Below are positions 8,921-16,766 of a stretch of 64,000 bases of DNA, piece by piece. A model generated the notes under the pieces. It saw nothing but the letters and a program-made list of their open reading frames with translations. It was not told where the DNA came from and searched no databases. Position numbers and translations under genes: made by a program. The DNA is taken from contig NZ_JBDJKW010000003.1 of NCBI RefSeq assembly GCF_039673065.1, forward strand, positions 1-64,000. The letters run 5' to 3'. The number at the start of each line of letters is the position of its first letter. Within the stretch, counting starts at the first letter, position 1. Source of the DNA: Allobosea sp039673065. Its GTDB lineage: Bacteria; Pseudomonadota; Alphaproteobacteria; Rhizobiales; Beijerinckiaceae.

Positions 8921-9091
8921 TCAAGGCTCCGTCTCTGCCGGGGGGAGGCCAGGCTCGCGCGGCGCCCGCCGCCTTCGCGGTGAGACGGTCCGGCGAGCTG
9001 CGCACCTCGAGGCCGACGCGATCGGCACTCTGGCATCGCGCTTGTGCCGGCGGCCGGCGCACCAGGCGCGAAAATCGCGATGATGCGGCGA

Positions 9092-9832
9092 CTATTCGGA
9101 AGCCCCCCGGAGGCTGTCAACGACCTCGCCGATCCGGAATACCCGCCCGGTGCCGGCCTCGCGGTAGAAATCCACCCGCACGCCGTTCCAGTGATAGTCG
9201 AGATGCCGGCCCTGGACCGGCAGCGTCGCGCGATCCGGCCAGAACAGGCCGACGCATGTGCCATCGGGGCGGCGCACGCTCGGATAGACCACGCCGTCGC
9301 TGCCCTCCCGGCGCAGCTTCGCGCCCAGCGCCTGCGCGGCGGCATAGTCGTCGGGCAGGAGACAGGGGCCTGCGCCCGCAGCCTCCCCGCGCAGATCGTG
9401 CAGCGACGCGTCGATCGTCAGCACCAGCTCGCGGAACTGCGAGGCCCAGCCCGGCGTCTCCGCCGTGCGCGCCATGAAGCGGGCATGATGGTGGATGGTC
9501 TCGAACAGCGCGGTCTCGAAGCCCTCCGCCGCATAGAGCACGCCGAAGCTGCCGTCGCTGAACCGGCTCGGCCGGTCGCGGCTGACATGGGTGAAGGGCG
9601 CCATCAGGAAGCTGGCGCCCGGGCCCGAGACGCGCCGCTCCGGCGGCACGAGGTCGAGATTGCCGACCGTCTCCATCAGCCGCGGATTGGTCTTCATCTC
9701 GGCGCTGAGCAGCAGCGGCCAGTCGGCCGGGTCGGCGATGTCCTCGAACAGGTCGATCGGCGGGAAGGCGCTGCGGATGATGCGCACCGCGCCCGGCCAG
9801 GCGACCCGCGACACCGACGGGGCGGCGCTCAC
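9092..9832 (-). CDS. RES-domain toxin (NAD+ phosphorylase family)
   Basis: A 246-aa protein with the RES domain at about residues 65-225. The conserved Arg, Glu and Ser appear in SRDRPSRFSDGSFGVLYAAE near residue 83 (R and Y), the ALFETIHHH segment near 108 (E), and SDGVVYPSVRR near 184 (S). Characterised relatives (MbcT, ParT, Res) degrade NAD+ or ADP-ribosylate a metabolic enzyme, and are held inactive by the adjacent antitoxin. It starts with GTG at 9832, overlapping the antitoxin stop by four bases, so the pair is translationally coupled. At 246 aa it is longer than the common 150-160-aa RES toxins because of N-terminal and C-terminal extensions. Confidence 0.88.
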   Translation of the reverse strand: MSAAPSVSRVAWPGAVRIIRSAFPPIDLFEDIADPADWPLLLSAEMKTNPRLMETVGNLDLVPPERRVSGPGASFLMAPFTHVSRDRPSRFSDGSFGVLYAAEGFETALFETIHHHARFMARTAETPGWASQFRELVLTIDASLHDLRGEAAGAGPCLLPDDYAAAQALGAKLRREGSDGVVYPSVRRPDGTCVGLFWPDRATLPVQGRHLDYHWNGVRVDFYREAGTGRVFRIGEVVDSLRGASE

Positions 9833-10242
9833 CAGAGCCCGCGCTCGGCGTCGAGATAGCGGCGCACCCGCATCAGATCGGTGAGCTCGCCGCCGAGCAT
9901 GACCTCCAGCGCCGAGCGGCCGGCGAAGGCGGTGTTGGCCGCCCTGATCCAGTCATAGCCGCGCTGGGGCTCGCGAAAGATCAGCCGCAGCGCCTTGTGG
10001 ATGCCCATCAGGTTGGAGAGGCGCGCCTTGCCGTCGCGGTCGATCCGGCCGATCTCGCCGGCCTTCCAGCGGCGATAGCTGCGCAGCGTCTGGTCGAGGA
10101 GCACGCAGGCCTCCTCGTCGGTCAGCCCCCAGAGCCTGAACAGGTTGACCGCGGCACGGAACATCGCGGCCGCCTCGGCATCGCTGATCGCAGCCGGAGA
10201 GAAGGCGGGAGGAAGCGTCTCGACGGGCGAAAGCCGGTTCAT
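9829..10242 (-). CDS. Xre/MbcA/ParS-type antitoxin of the RES toxin
   Basis: A 137-aa protein. The N-terminal half carries a helix-turn-helix-like region (LFRLWGLTDEEACVLLDQ, about residues 33-50, then SYRRWKAGEIG). The C-terminal half is the MbcA/ParS/Xre toxin-binding domain (DUF2384), with LMGIHKALRLIF near 75, NTAFAGRSALEVMLGG near 100, and the usual ending RYLDAERGLW. Start 10242 is preferred: GGAGA lies seven bases upstream, and the promoter and palindromes below end just before it. The antitoxin gene precedes the toxin gene, as expected, and the protein probably represses the operon. Confidence 0.9.
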   Translation of the reverse strand: MNRLSPVETLPPAFSPAAISDAEAAAMFRAAVNLFRLWGLTDEEACVLLDQTLRSYRRWKAGEIGRIDRDGKARLSNLMGIHKALRLIFREPQRGYDWIRAANTAFAGRSALEVMLGGELTDLMRVRRYLDAERGLW

Positions 10243-10251
10243 GGCAACGTC

Positions 10252-10291
10252 TCCATATGGCATGATATGCAGATTTACTGCCATATGGCAA
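10252..10291 (-). promoter_or_regulatory. Promoter-operator of the RES/Xre toxin-antitoxin operon
   Basis: On the minus strand, a -35 TTGCCA (complement of 10286-10291) and a -10 TATCAT (complement of 10262-10267) are separated by 18 bp, each one base from consensus. CCATATGGCA occurs twice in the same orientation, at 10253-10262 and 10281-10290, 28 bp apart. Its CCATATGG core is palindromic, and the upstream copy extends to the perfect 12-bp palindrome TGCCATATGGCA. One copy overlaps the -35 element and the other touches the -10 and initiation region, as expected for autorepression by the antitoxin. Confidence 0.7.
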
Positions 10292-10528
10292 GAGACGGCC
10301 GATGAGAGTGCGGTGGTGTCCGCCGAGCGCGGCCTGAATCCTTGCGCGCAGAGGCGCCGGGAGGTCGACGACGGGAGAATCACGCCTGCCTTGCAATGGG
10401 GAGCGAGCCGCGGGCGTCGGCGAGCCTGCGTCTCGCGCGACTCACCGAAAGACGAAGCGGATGACAGGGCTGCGCCGGCGGCGATTCACGGCCGGCGCGG
10501 GCAACAGCCGGCTCGCGCGGACTGCGAC

Positions 10529-11149
10529 TCAGGTGTCGCGGCCATCGACCTCCCTGGTCAGGGCCTTCACCGCGTCCTTGCCGGCCTCGAGCTGCGGGTA
10601 GACCGCCAGCGCCCGACGATAGGCCACCATGGCGCGCTTGTCGTCGCCCTGCTGGCTCAGGATCATGCCGAGCCCCATCATCGCGCCGTAATGGCGCGGC
10701 TCGCGCTTCAGCGTCTCGGCGATGTCGATCAGCGAGCGCGCCGGATCGCCGAGGAGGAAGAGCACGTTGGCGCGCTGGTTCCAGGCCTCGGCCCAGTCGG
10801 GACGCAGCGCGATGACACGGTCGAGCAGCTCGACCGCCAGCGGCAGATCCTGCGCCTGCGCAGCCGTGCGGGCCCGCGTCATCAGCAGGTCGGCGGTGTC
10901 GGAGCCCGAGCGGGCCCAGCGGCGCTGGATCAGCCCGGCGATGCCCTTCGCCTCCTCCGACGTCTTGGCGGCGGCGAGCCGCTCGAACAGCCGGTCCAGG
11001 GTCGCGGCCGGCCCGCGCGGCTCGGCGGGCGCCTCGACGGCCGGGGCTTCCCGCTCGGGCGGCGATTCGGCCTGGGCGACGGCGGTGCGCGGCACAAGCA
11101 CGAGCAGCAGCGGGATCGACGCGAAGCGAAGGATGCGGAAGGCCTGCAT
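10529..11149 (-). CDS. Exported tetratricopeptide-repeat protein
   Basis: A 206-aa protein with a Sec signal peptide (a basic start, then the hydrophobic stretch ASIPLLLVLVPRTAVA ending near residue 25). An Ala/Pro/Glu-rich linker follows, then TPR-like helical repeats at about residues 85-195 (for example LAVELLDRVIALRPDWAEAW, then NVLFLLGDPARSLIDIAETL and AMVAYRRALAVYPQLEAG). TPR units mediate protein-protein contacts, so a periplasmic scaffold or chaperone role is possible. No enzymatic motif is seen. It appears to be transcribed alone. Confidence 0.8.
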   Translation of the reverse strand: MQAFRILRFASIPLLLVLVPRTAVAQAESPPEREAPAVEAPAEPRGPAATLDRLFERLAAAKTSEEAKGIAGLIQRRWARSGSDTADLLMTRARTAAQAQDLPLAVELLDRVIALRPDWAEAWNQRANVLFLLGDPARSLIDIAETLKREPRHYGAMMGLGMILSQQGDDKRAMVAYRRALAVYPQLEAGKDAVKALTREVDGRDT

Positions 11150-11216
11150 GGCGGAAACCTGACGCCGCCGGCCGCCGCAGTCAAATCACGGGGCGGCGAT
11201 GGCCGGCGCCCATGCG

Positions 11217-11248
11217 AAAAAAGCGGGCCGCAAGAACTGCGGCCCGCT
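11217..11248 (-). terminator. Rho-independent terminator of rpmJ
   Basis: Read on the minus strand, an 11-bp perfect stem (AGCGGGCCGCA at 11222-11232 with its complement at 11238-11248) and a 5-nt loop are followed by a run of six T. It lies 49 bp past the rpmJ stop codon. Confidence 0.92.
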
Positions 11249-11296
11249 CGATTCGGTGCGATGCGCGCGCAAGGCGGCCCGAAGGCCGCCCGCGAC

Positions 11297-11422
11297 TCAG
11301 CCCTGGCGGGCCTTGAAGCGCTTCTGGACCTTGTTGATGATGTAGACGCGGCCCTTGCGGCGCACGAGCTGGTTGTCGCGATGACGGCCACGCAGCGACT
11401 TCAGCGAATTACGGATCTTCAT
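11297..11422 (-). CDS. rpmJ: 50S ribosomal protein bL36
   Basis: A 41-aa, very basic protein. It begins MKIRNSLKSLRGRHRDN and continues VRRKGRVYIINKVQKRFKARQG, the standard alphaproteobacterial bL36. It lacks the zinc-binding Cys/His set of the short form (the C-minus or type B variant), so it does not depend on zinc. A GGGAG ribosome binding site precedes ATG 11422. It has its own promoter and terminator, as this gene usually does outside the ribosomal operons. Confidence 0.95.
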   Translation of the reverse strand: MKIRNSLKSLRGRHRDNQLVRRKGRVYIINKVQKRFKARQG

Positions 11423-11819
11423 AACTCAGACTCCCGTCGGCGAGCCTGCCGGCCCACCGGTCAAATATTCCCCGGCGCGACGTGGGCCGAGCGACCCTCA
11501 TCGAACAAACGACCCGCGCGCCTGATGCGATGCCGGCTGTATAAGGATTTTTCGACGGAAGGCAAGGGGGAAGGCGCCCCGTCCCCTTACGCTAGGGCAA
11601 GAACCCTGCCATTGTGGCGCCATGCTCCCGTGGCTCCTGTCCGCCACGAAACGGAGCTCAGCCGGCAGGCGGTCGCTTCGGCGTCGCCGGGGCGGGCTGC
11701 AAGAGCTGGAGCCGACCGCCGATTGCCGACCCGGTTGCCGAAGACCTCGTGTCAGGACCTTGCGGGCTCCACGGCCGCAACCGATCTCAGGCAATGCCTA
11801 TCTCAGGGAGCCTACCCCG
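11423..11819. other. Intergenic region between rpmJ and the DUF533 gene
   Basis: About 400 bp without a convincing gene. It carries the rpmJ promoter (listed separately) and a long GC-rich 5' region of the plus-strand DUF533 gene, whose ribosome binding site CAGGGAG is at the right end. Open frames crossing it lack a usable start signal. I see no repeat or conserved RNA. Confidence 0.5.
11538..11565 (-). promoter_or_regulatory. Probable sigma-70 promoter of rpmJ
   Basis: On the minus strand, TTGCCT (complement of 11560-11565) and TATACA (complement of 11538-11543) are separated by 16 bp in a locally AT-rich stretch. They are about 115 bp upstream of the rpmJ start, and nothing else on that strand lies between. 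Confidence 0.6.
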
Positions 11820-12731
11820 ATGTTCAACGCCAAATCTCTTCTCGATGCCCTGATCAGCGCCGGCAGCCAGGCCGGCGCCGCGGGCGGGGGGCAGCCCGGT
11901 GCCGGCGGCCAGCAGGGCGGCCTCGGCGGCCTGCTCGGCGGCCTCGCCGAACAGGTGCAGAAGGCGGGCGGGGCCGGCGGTCTCGCCGGCATGGCCGGCA
12001 AGATCCTCGGCCAGGCCGGTCAGGGCGTGCAGGACGCCGCCCGCGACACCGGCCTGCAGCGCGGGGCCGGCGACCTGGTCGGCCAGCTCTCGGGCAAGAC
12101 GCCGGAGGAGATCGTCGCGCAGGTCCGCGGCATGCTCGGCAGCAACCAGCTCGCGGCCGGCGCCCTGCTCGGCGGCCTGGGCGCGCTGGTGTTCGGCACC
12201 TCGGCCGGCCGCTCCATCGCCGGCTCGGCCGCCAAGCTCGGCGGCGCCGCGCTGATCGGCGGCCTCGCCTACAAGGCCTGGCAGAACTATCAGGCCGGCA
12301 AGCCGATGCTCGGCGCCGACGACCAGCCGCTGCTGCCGGCGCCGCGCGGCTCGGGCTTCGAGGCGGAGGCGACGACCGAGACCGGCGCGCTGGTCTTCAT
12401 CCGCGCCATGATCGCGGCCTCGACCTGCGACGGCCATATCGACGATGCGGAGCGCGCGGCGATCCTGGGCGGGCTGCGCCAGGTCGGCCACGACGCCGAG
12501 GCCAATGAATGGCTGGCGCGCGAGATGGCCAACCCGGCCAGCGTCGACCAGCTGGTCGAGGGCGCGCAATCGCCGGAGATGGCGGCGCAGATCTATACGG
12601 CAGCGCGCATCGCCATCAATCCCGACACCCCGGCCGAGAAGGACTTCCTGGCCGGGCTGGCCGGCTCGCTCGGCCTCGACGCCGAGCTGGTGGCGAACAT
12701 CGACGCCGCCGCCAGCGCCGCCAAGGTTTGA
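11820..12731 (+). CDS. DUF533/TerB-like membrane-associated protein
   Basis: A 303-aa protein. It opens with MFNAKSLLDALISAG and a Gly/Gln-rich stretch, then a hydrophobic Gly-rich segment near residues 115-150 (LAAGALLGGLGALVFG), and ends in a TerB-like helical domain at about 190-300 (ALVFIRAMIAASTCDGHID near 195). This is the DUF533 (YebE-like) family, which is inner-membrane associated and of unknown function. TerB-fold proteins are linked to tellurite and metal stress. ATG 11820 follows CAGGGAG. The open frame upstream of this ATG is judged non-coding. Confidence 0.85.
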   Translation: MFNAKSLLDALISAGSQAGAAGGGQPGAGGQQGGLGGLLGGLAEQVQKAGGAGGLAGMAGKILGQAGQGVQDAARDTGLQRGAGDLVGQLSGKTPEEIVAQVRGMLGSNQLAAGALLGGLGALVFGTSAGRSIAGSAAKLGGAALIGGLAYKAWQNYQAGKPMLGADDQPLLPAPRGSGFEAEATTETGALVFIRAMIAASTCDGHIDDAERAAILGGLRQVGHDAEANEWLAREMANPASVDQLVEGAQSPEMAAQIYTAARIAINPDTPAEKDFLAGLAGSLGLDAELVANIDAAASAAKV

Positions 12732-12743
12732 CGGCGCGAGACG

Positions 12744-12774
12744 AAAAAGCCCGGGCGGTTCACCCGCCCGGGCT
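12744..12774 (-). terminator. Rho-independent terminator of the aminotransferase gene
   Basis: On the minus strand, a CCCGGGCGG-type stem (about 10 bp, loop of about 5 nt) ends in a run of five T. It lies between the convergent DUF533 and aminotransferase genes. On the plus strand no T-run follows, so it acts mainly on the minus-strand transcript. Confidence 0.85.
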
Positions 12775-12800
12775 CTCGTCGTGTCAGGCTCTCGCGCGCC

Positions 12801-13985
12801 TCAGGCGGCCGGGGCGCGCTTCAGGAACGCCTTCATCCGCTCCAGCGCCCGCTCGATGTTCTCCAGAGAGTTGGCGTAGCTCAGGCGGATGAAGCCCTCG
12901 CCGTGCACGCCGAAATCCGGGCCGCCGATCGTGGCGACGCCGGCGTCCTCGAGCAGGGCAGAGGCCAGCTTCTTGGCCTTCCAGCCGGTCTTCGAGACGT
13001 TCGGGAAAGCGTAGAAGGCGCCCTTCGGCGTGGCGCAGGAGACGTTCTCCATGGCGTTGAGCCCGGCGACCACCGCCTTGCGGCGCCGGTCGAACTCGGC
13101 CGCCATGGCGTGCACCGCGTCCTGCGGGCCGGTGAGCGCCGCGATGCCGGCCCATTGCGCCGGGGCGTTGACGCAGGAATGCGAGTTCACCGCCAGCTTG
13201 CGGGCATTGTCGTAGAGCGGCTTCGGCCAGACCGAGTAGCCCATGCGCCAGCCGGTCATCGCATAGGTCTTCGACCAGCCGTTGAGCAGGATCAGCCGGT
13301 CGCGGATCTCCGGATAGCTCAGCAGGCAGACATGCTTCTCGCCATCATAGAGCAGCTGGTCGTAGATCTCGTCCGACATCACCGCGACGTCGGGGAAGCG
13401 CGCCAGCCCGGCGACGAGCTTGTCGACCTCGGCCTTGGGCGTGACGCCGCCGGTCGGGTTGGCCGGCGAGTTGATGATCAGCAGGCGGGTGCGCGGCGTG
13501 ATCAGCGACAGCGTCTCCTCGGCCGAGAAGGCGAAGCCGTTCTCCTCGCGGATCGGCACCGGCACCGGGGTCGCCCCGGTGAACTCGATCATCGAGCGAT
13601 AGATCGGGAAACCCGGATCGGGATAGAGGATCTCGGCGCCCGGCTCGCCGAACATCAGGATCGCCATGAACATGGTGACCTTGCCGCCCGGAACGATCAT
13701 CACCTCCTCGGGCGAGACCTCGACCTGAAAGCGCTTGTGCAGGTCGGCCGCCACCGCCTCGCGCAGCGGCAGGATGCCGTTGGCCGGGGTGTAGCCGTGA
13801 TGGCCGTCGCGCAGCGCCTTCACCGCCGCCTCGACGATGTGGTCGGGCGTCGGGAAATCGGGCTGGCCGATGCCGAGATTGATGATGTCCTTGCCCTGCC
13901 GCTGCAACTCCGTCGCGCGGGCGAGCACCGCGAAGGCGTTTTCCTCGCCGATGCGCGAGAAGGCGGGAACGACGTGAAGCGTCAT
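12801..13985 (-). CDS. Class I/II pyridoxal-phosphate aminotransferase (aspartate aminotransferase-like)
   Basis: A 394-aa fold-type I aminotransferase. Visible landmarks are INLGIGQPDFPTPDHI near residue 35, HHGYTPANGILPLREAVA near 62, the NSPANPTGG segment near 170, the Asp and Tyr of SDEIYDQLLYDG near 205, the PLP lysine in NGWSKTYAMTGWRMGY near 238, and the carboxylate-binding Arg in GFIRLSYANS near 370. It transfers amino groups between an amino acid and 2-oxoglutarate or pyruvate. Specificity cannot be read from sequence alone. Start 13985 has a strong GGAGAGGAAG site upstream. Confidence 0.92.
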   Translation of the reverse strand: MTLHVVPAFSRIGEENAFAVLARATELQRQGKDIINLGIGQPDFPTPDHIVEAAVKALRDGHHGYTPANGILPLREAVAADLHKRFQVEVSPEEVMIVPGGKVTMFMAILMFGEPGAEILYPDPGFPIYRSMIEFTGATPVPVPIREENGFAFSAEETLSLITPRTRLLIINSPANPTGGVTPKAEVDKLVAGLARFPDVAVMSDEIYDQLLYDGEKHVCLLSYPEIRDRLILLNGWSKTYAMTGWRMGYSVWPKPLYDNARKLAVNSHSCVNAPAQWAGIAALTGPQDAVHAMAAEFDRRRKAVVAGLNAMENVSCATPKGAFYAFPNVSKTGWKAKKLASALLEDAGVATIGGPDFGVHGEGFIRLSYANSLENIERALERMKAFLKRAPAA

Positions 13986-14220
13986 GGCGATCTTCCTCTC
14001 CTGACAGCCGCCGTCTTGCTGCGCGGCAACGTCACGGGCCTGTGTGCGGCCCCGGCAGTCTCTTGGCCGCAAAGCCTTCGGCGACGCAAGCCCGCCTTCG
14101 GCCGCCGGTACCTGCGCCAGAGGCCGAGCGGGGCAGCAATTGGAACACTTGCAAACTGGGCCGATCGGATTTTTGCTGGCGGCCGCGCCGAAACGGCGTC
14201 TGGCGCGGCCGCAACGGCTG

Positions 14221-14237
14221 CTGTATGCAGAATACAG
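14221..14237. promoter_or_regulatory. Inverted repeat CTGTAT-GCAGA-ATACAG
   Basis: Perfect 6-bp arms around a 5-bp spacer, in the divergent region 5' of the sugar-acid dehydratase and the aminotransferase. The size and TGTA/TACA arms fit operators of GntR- or Xre-type dimers. A related half (CTGTATGCAAAAT) lies at 51092 upstream of ridA. The protein that binds it is unknown. Confidence 0.35.
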
Positions 14238-14287
14238 CGCCCGTTCCGGTCATGCCGGCCACGTCGGCGCATGCCGGGACATATCGA

Positions 14288-14300
14288 TCAAATCGTTTTA
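14288..14300. promoter_or_regulatory. Candidate LacI-family operator (AATCGTTT core) before the dehydratase gene
   Basis: The sequence TCAAATCGTTTTA contains AATCGTTT, the complement of the AAACGATT core found in two other intergenic sites of this island (16636-16643 and 22586-22593). The core fits the AANCGNTT centre typical of LacI-family operators. It lies 55 bp upstream of the dehydratase start. Confidence 0.4.
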
Positions 14301-14353
14301 GGGTCTGACCAGGCGGCATGAAGTCCGCCCATGTCGCGAGAGGAAGACTGAGG

Positions 14354-16189
14354 ATGGCCAAGACGCCGACAGGCAAGACGGGCGCGAAGAAGCCGGCCCG
14401 CCGCATCAAGCCGGAGCAGCTGCGCTCCAAGGCCTGGTTCGACAACCCCGCCAATGCCGACATGACCGCGCTCTATATCGAGCGCACCATGAATTTCGGC
14501 CTGTCGCGCGAGGAGCTGCAGTCGGGCCGCCCGATCATCGGCATCGCCCAGTCGGGCTCCGACATCGCGCCGTGCAACCGCCATCACCTCGAGCTGGCCA
14601 GCCGCGTCCGCGACGGCATCCGCGAGATGGGCGGCGTGCCCTTCGAGTTCCCGATCCATCCGATCCAGGAGACCTGCAAGCGGCCGACCGCCTCGCTCGA
14701 CCGCAACCTGCAGTATCTCTCGCTGGTCGAGATCCTCTACGGCTACCCGATCGACGGCGTCGTGCTCACCACCGGCTGCGACAAGACCACGCCGGCCCAG
14801 ATCATGGCCGCCGCCACCGTCGACATCCCGGCGATCGCCCTGCCCGGCGGGCCGATGCTCAACGGCAACTTCCGCGGCGAGCGCACCGGCTCCGGCACGA
14901 TCGTCTGGAAGGCGCGCCAGATGATGGCCGCCGGCGAGATCGACTATCGCGGCTTCGTTGACCTTGTCGCTTCGTCGGCCCCCTCGGCCGGCCACTGCAA
15001 CACCATGGGCACGGCCTCGACCATGAACGCGCTCGCCGAGGCGATGGGCATGACCCTGCCCGGCGCCGCCGCGATCCCCGCGCCCTATCGCGACCGCTAC
15101 GAGATGGCCTATCTCACCGGCCGCCGCATCGTGGAGATGGTCTGGGAGAACCTGATCCCCTCCAAGATCCTCACCCGCGAGGCCTTCGAGAACACCATCG
15201 TCATCAACTCGGCGATCGGCGGCTCGACCAACGCCCCGATCCACGTCAACGCCATCGCCAAGCATATCGGCGTCAAGCTCGACAACGAGGACTGGACGAA
15301 GATCGGCTACGAAGTGCCGCTGCTGGTCAACATGCAGCCGGCCGGCGAGTATCTCGGCGAGGACTACTATCGCGCCGGCGGCCTGCCCGCCGTGATCGCC
15401 GAGCTGATCGCCAAGGGCAAGCTGAAGCCGGCCATCACCGCCAACGGCAAGACCCATATCGAGAACTGCGAGGGCGCCTTCGCCGAGGATCGCCGGGTCA
15501 TCAAGACCTATGACGAGCCGATGAAGAAGGAAGCCGGCTTCCTCAACCTCTCGGGCAACCTGTTCGATTCCGCGATCATGAAGACCAGCGTGATCACCCC
15601 GGAATTCCGCAAGCGCTATCTCGAGAACCCGAAGGACCCGATGGCCTTCGAGGGCAAGGCCATCGTCTTCGACGGCCCGGAGGACTACCACCACCGCATC
15701 GACGATCCCTCGTTGGCGATCGACGAGCACTCGATCCTGTTCATCCGCGGCGTCGGCCCGGTCGGCTATCCGGGCGCGGCAGAGGTCGTGAACATGCGGC
15801 CGCCGGATTACCTGATCAAGAAGGGCGTCTCGGCGCTGGCCTGCGTCGGCGACGGCCGCCAGTCCGGCACCTCCGGCTCGCCCTCGATCCTCAACGCCTC
15901 GCCGGAAGCGGCGACCGGCGGCGGGCTCGCTCTGGTCAGGACCGGCGACATGGTGCGCATCGACCTGAAGAAGCGCACCGCCAACATCATGATCTCGGAC
16001 GAGGAGCTTGCCGAGCGTCGCGCCGCCTTCAAGGCCGCCGGCGGCTACAAGTATCCCAAGAGCCAGACCCCCTGGCAGGAGATCCAGCGCAAGATCGTCG
16101 ACGAGCTCTCCGAGGGCATGGTGCTGAAGCCGGCGGTCAAGTACCAGAAGATCCACAAGAAGTTCGGCGTGCCGCGCGACAACCACTGA
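14354..16189 (+). CDS. IlvD/Edd-family dehydratase, probably acting on a sugar acid
   Basis: A 611-aa iron-sulfur dehydratase. The conserved cysteines are seen in SDIAPCNRHH near residue 74, TTGCDKTTPAQIM near 140 and SAGHCNTMGTAS near 215, with the family's C-terminal GRQSGTSGSPSILNASPEAA segment near 505. IlvD/Edd enzymes remove water from 2,3-dihydroxy acids. The length, and a position in an island of acid-sugar dehydrogenases rather than with ilv genes, point to an aldonate dehydratase (arabonate, xylonate or fuconate type) giving a 2-keto-3-deoxy acid. Start 14354 follows GAGG, and an upstream ATG at 14318 is less likely. The precise substrate is inferred only as a class. Confidence 0.88.
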   Translation: MAKTPTGKTGAKKPARRIKPEQLRSKAWFDNPANADMTALYIERTMNFGLSREELQSGRPIIGIAQSGSDIAPCNRHHLELASRVRDGIREMGGVPFEFPIHPIQETCKRPTASLDRNLQYLSLVEILYGYPIDGVVLTTGCDKTTPAQIMAAATVDIPAIALPGGPMLNGNFRGERTGSGTIVWKARQMMAAGEIDYRGFVDLVASSAPSAGHCNTMGTASTMNALAEAMGMTLPGAAAIPAPYRDRYEMAYLTGRRIVEMVWENLIPSKILTREAFENTIVINSAIGGSTNAPIHVNAIAKHIGVKLDNEDWTKIGYEVPLLVNMQPAGEYLGEDYYRAGGLPAVIAELIAKGKLKPAITANGKTHIENCEGAFAEDRRVIKTYDEPMKKEAGFLNLSGNLFDSAIMKTSVITPEFRKRYLENPKDPMAFEGKAIVFDGPEDYHHRIDDPSLAIDEHSILFIRGVGPVGYPGAAEVVNMRPPDYLIKKGVSALACVGDGRQSGTSGSPSILNASPEAATGGGLALVRTGDMVRIDLKKRTANIMISDEELAERRAAFKAAGGYKYPKSQTPWQEIQRKIVDELSEGMVLKPAVKYQKIHKKFGVPRDNH

Positions 16190-16197
16190 CCACGGCC

Positions 16198-16225
16198 GGG
16201 GCCGGCGGCGAAAGCCTCCGGCCCC
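16198..16225 (+). terminator. Terminator-like hairpin after the dehydratase gene
   Basis: A GGGGCCGG stem with an inner GGC-GAAA-GCC (GNRA tetraloop) and the matching CCGGCCCC, 9 bp past the stop codon. No U-run follows (GTTCGC), so it may protect the 3' end rather than terminate efficiently. Confidence 0.45.
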
Positions 16226-16252
16226 GTTCGCATCCCGGTGCCCGGAGACGGC

Positions 16253-16504
16253 ATGGAGCCCTTCATCGAGGCGATCGGCGCCGGCGGCATGCTGGCGCTC
16301 CTGGCGGTCGCAGGCGCCGTGCTCGGCGGGGCGCTGGGCCACTGGTTCGCGAAGCCCGGCCGCAAGCGGATGATCTCCGGCGCGATCATGGGGGCGCTCG
16401 CCCTGCCGCTCGGCGCCATCGCGCTGACGGTGCACCTCACCGCCCTGCTGATCGGGGCGTTCGCCATGGCGGCCGCGGTCGTCGTCGGCGGTTTTCTCGG
16501 CTGA
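16253..16504 (+). CDS. Small two-helix membrane protein, unknown function
   Basis: 83 residues from ATG 16253, with GGAGA seven bases upstream. There are two hydrophobic segments, at about residues 8-30 (AGGMLALLAVAGAVLGGALG) and 43-80, joined by a short basic loop (AKPGRKRM), so both ends are probably on the same side of the membrane. No family is recognised. It sits between the dehydratase and the next transcription unit and may be read through from the dehydratase. Confidence 0.55.
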   Translation: MEPFIEAIGAGGMLALLAVAGAVLGGALGHWFAKPGRKRMISGAIMGALALPLGAIALTVHLTALLIGAFAMAAAVVVGGFLG

Positions 16505-16631
16505 GGCCGCCGGCGCGGCGCCGGCGCCTGGCATGAGCCACGTGCATCCGCATCCGCCCTGGGATGCGTCGCATCGGGGCTGACAATCCCTCGCGACGAC
16601 GACACTATGCGCCACCAACCGAGGCGGCTCG

Positions 16632-16646
16632 TTTGAAACGATTGAA
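16632..16646. promoter_or_regulatory. Candidate LacI-family operator TTTGAAACGATTGAA (copy 1)
   Basis: The same 15 bases recur at 22582-22596, also intergenic and 5' of a gene of the same island. The AAACGATT core fits the central AANCGNTT pattern of LacI operators. A possible promoter lies just upstream (CTGACA 16580-16585, 17 bp, CACTAT 16603-16608). It would control the 16767-20593 gene string. Confidence 0.5.
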
Positions 16647-16766
16647 AATGCCCCAGCGCCCGCAGGCCGTTCCGCTCCTCGCATGTGATGGCGACCCTGT
16701 CGCCCCGGGCTGCGCGCGCCGCGGACGGGCGCTGGCCATGCACCGGCGGGCGACCGGAGCGCGCTC

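Larger units (their letters stand above)
13986..14353. other. Intergenic region between divergent aminotransferase and dehydratase genes
   Basis: About 370 bp, less GC-rich than the flanking genes, holding the promoters of both. It contains the inverted repeat CTGTAT-N5-ATACAG (14221-14237) and an AATCGTTT element (14291-14298), listed separately. A short frame beginning at 14318 is the dehydratase frame extended upstream of its preferred start. I see no separate gene. Confidence 0.5.
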
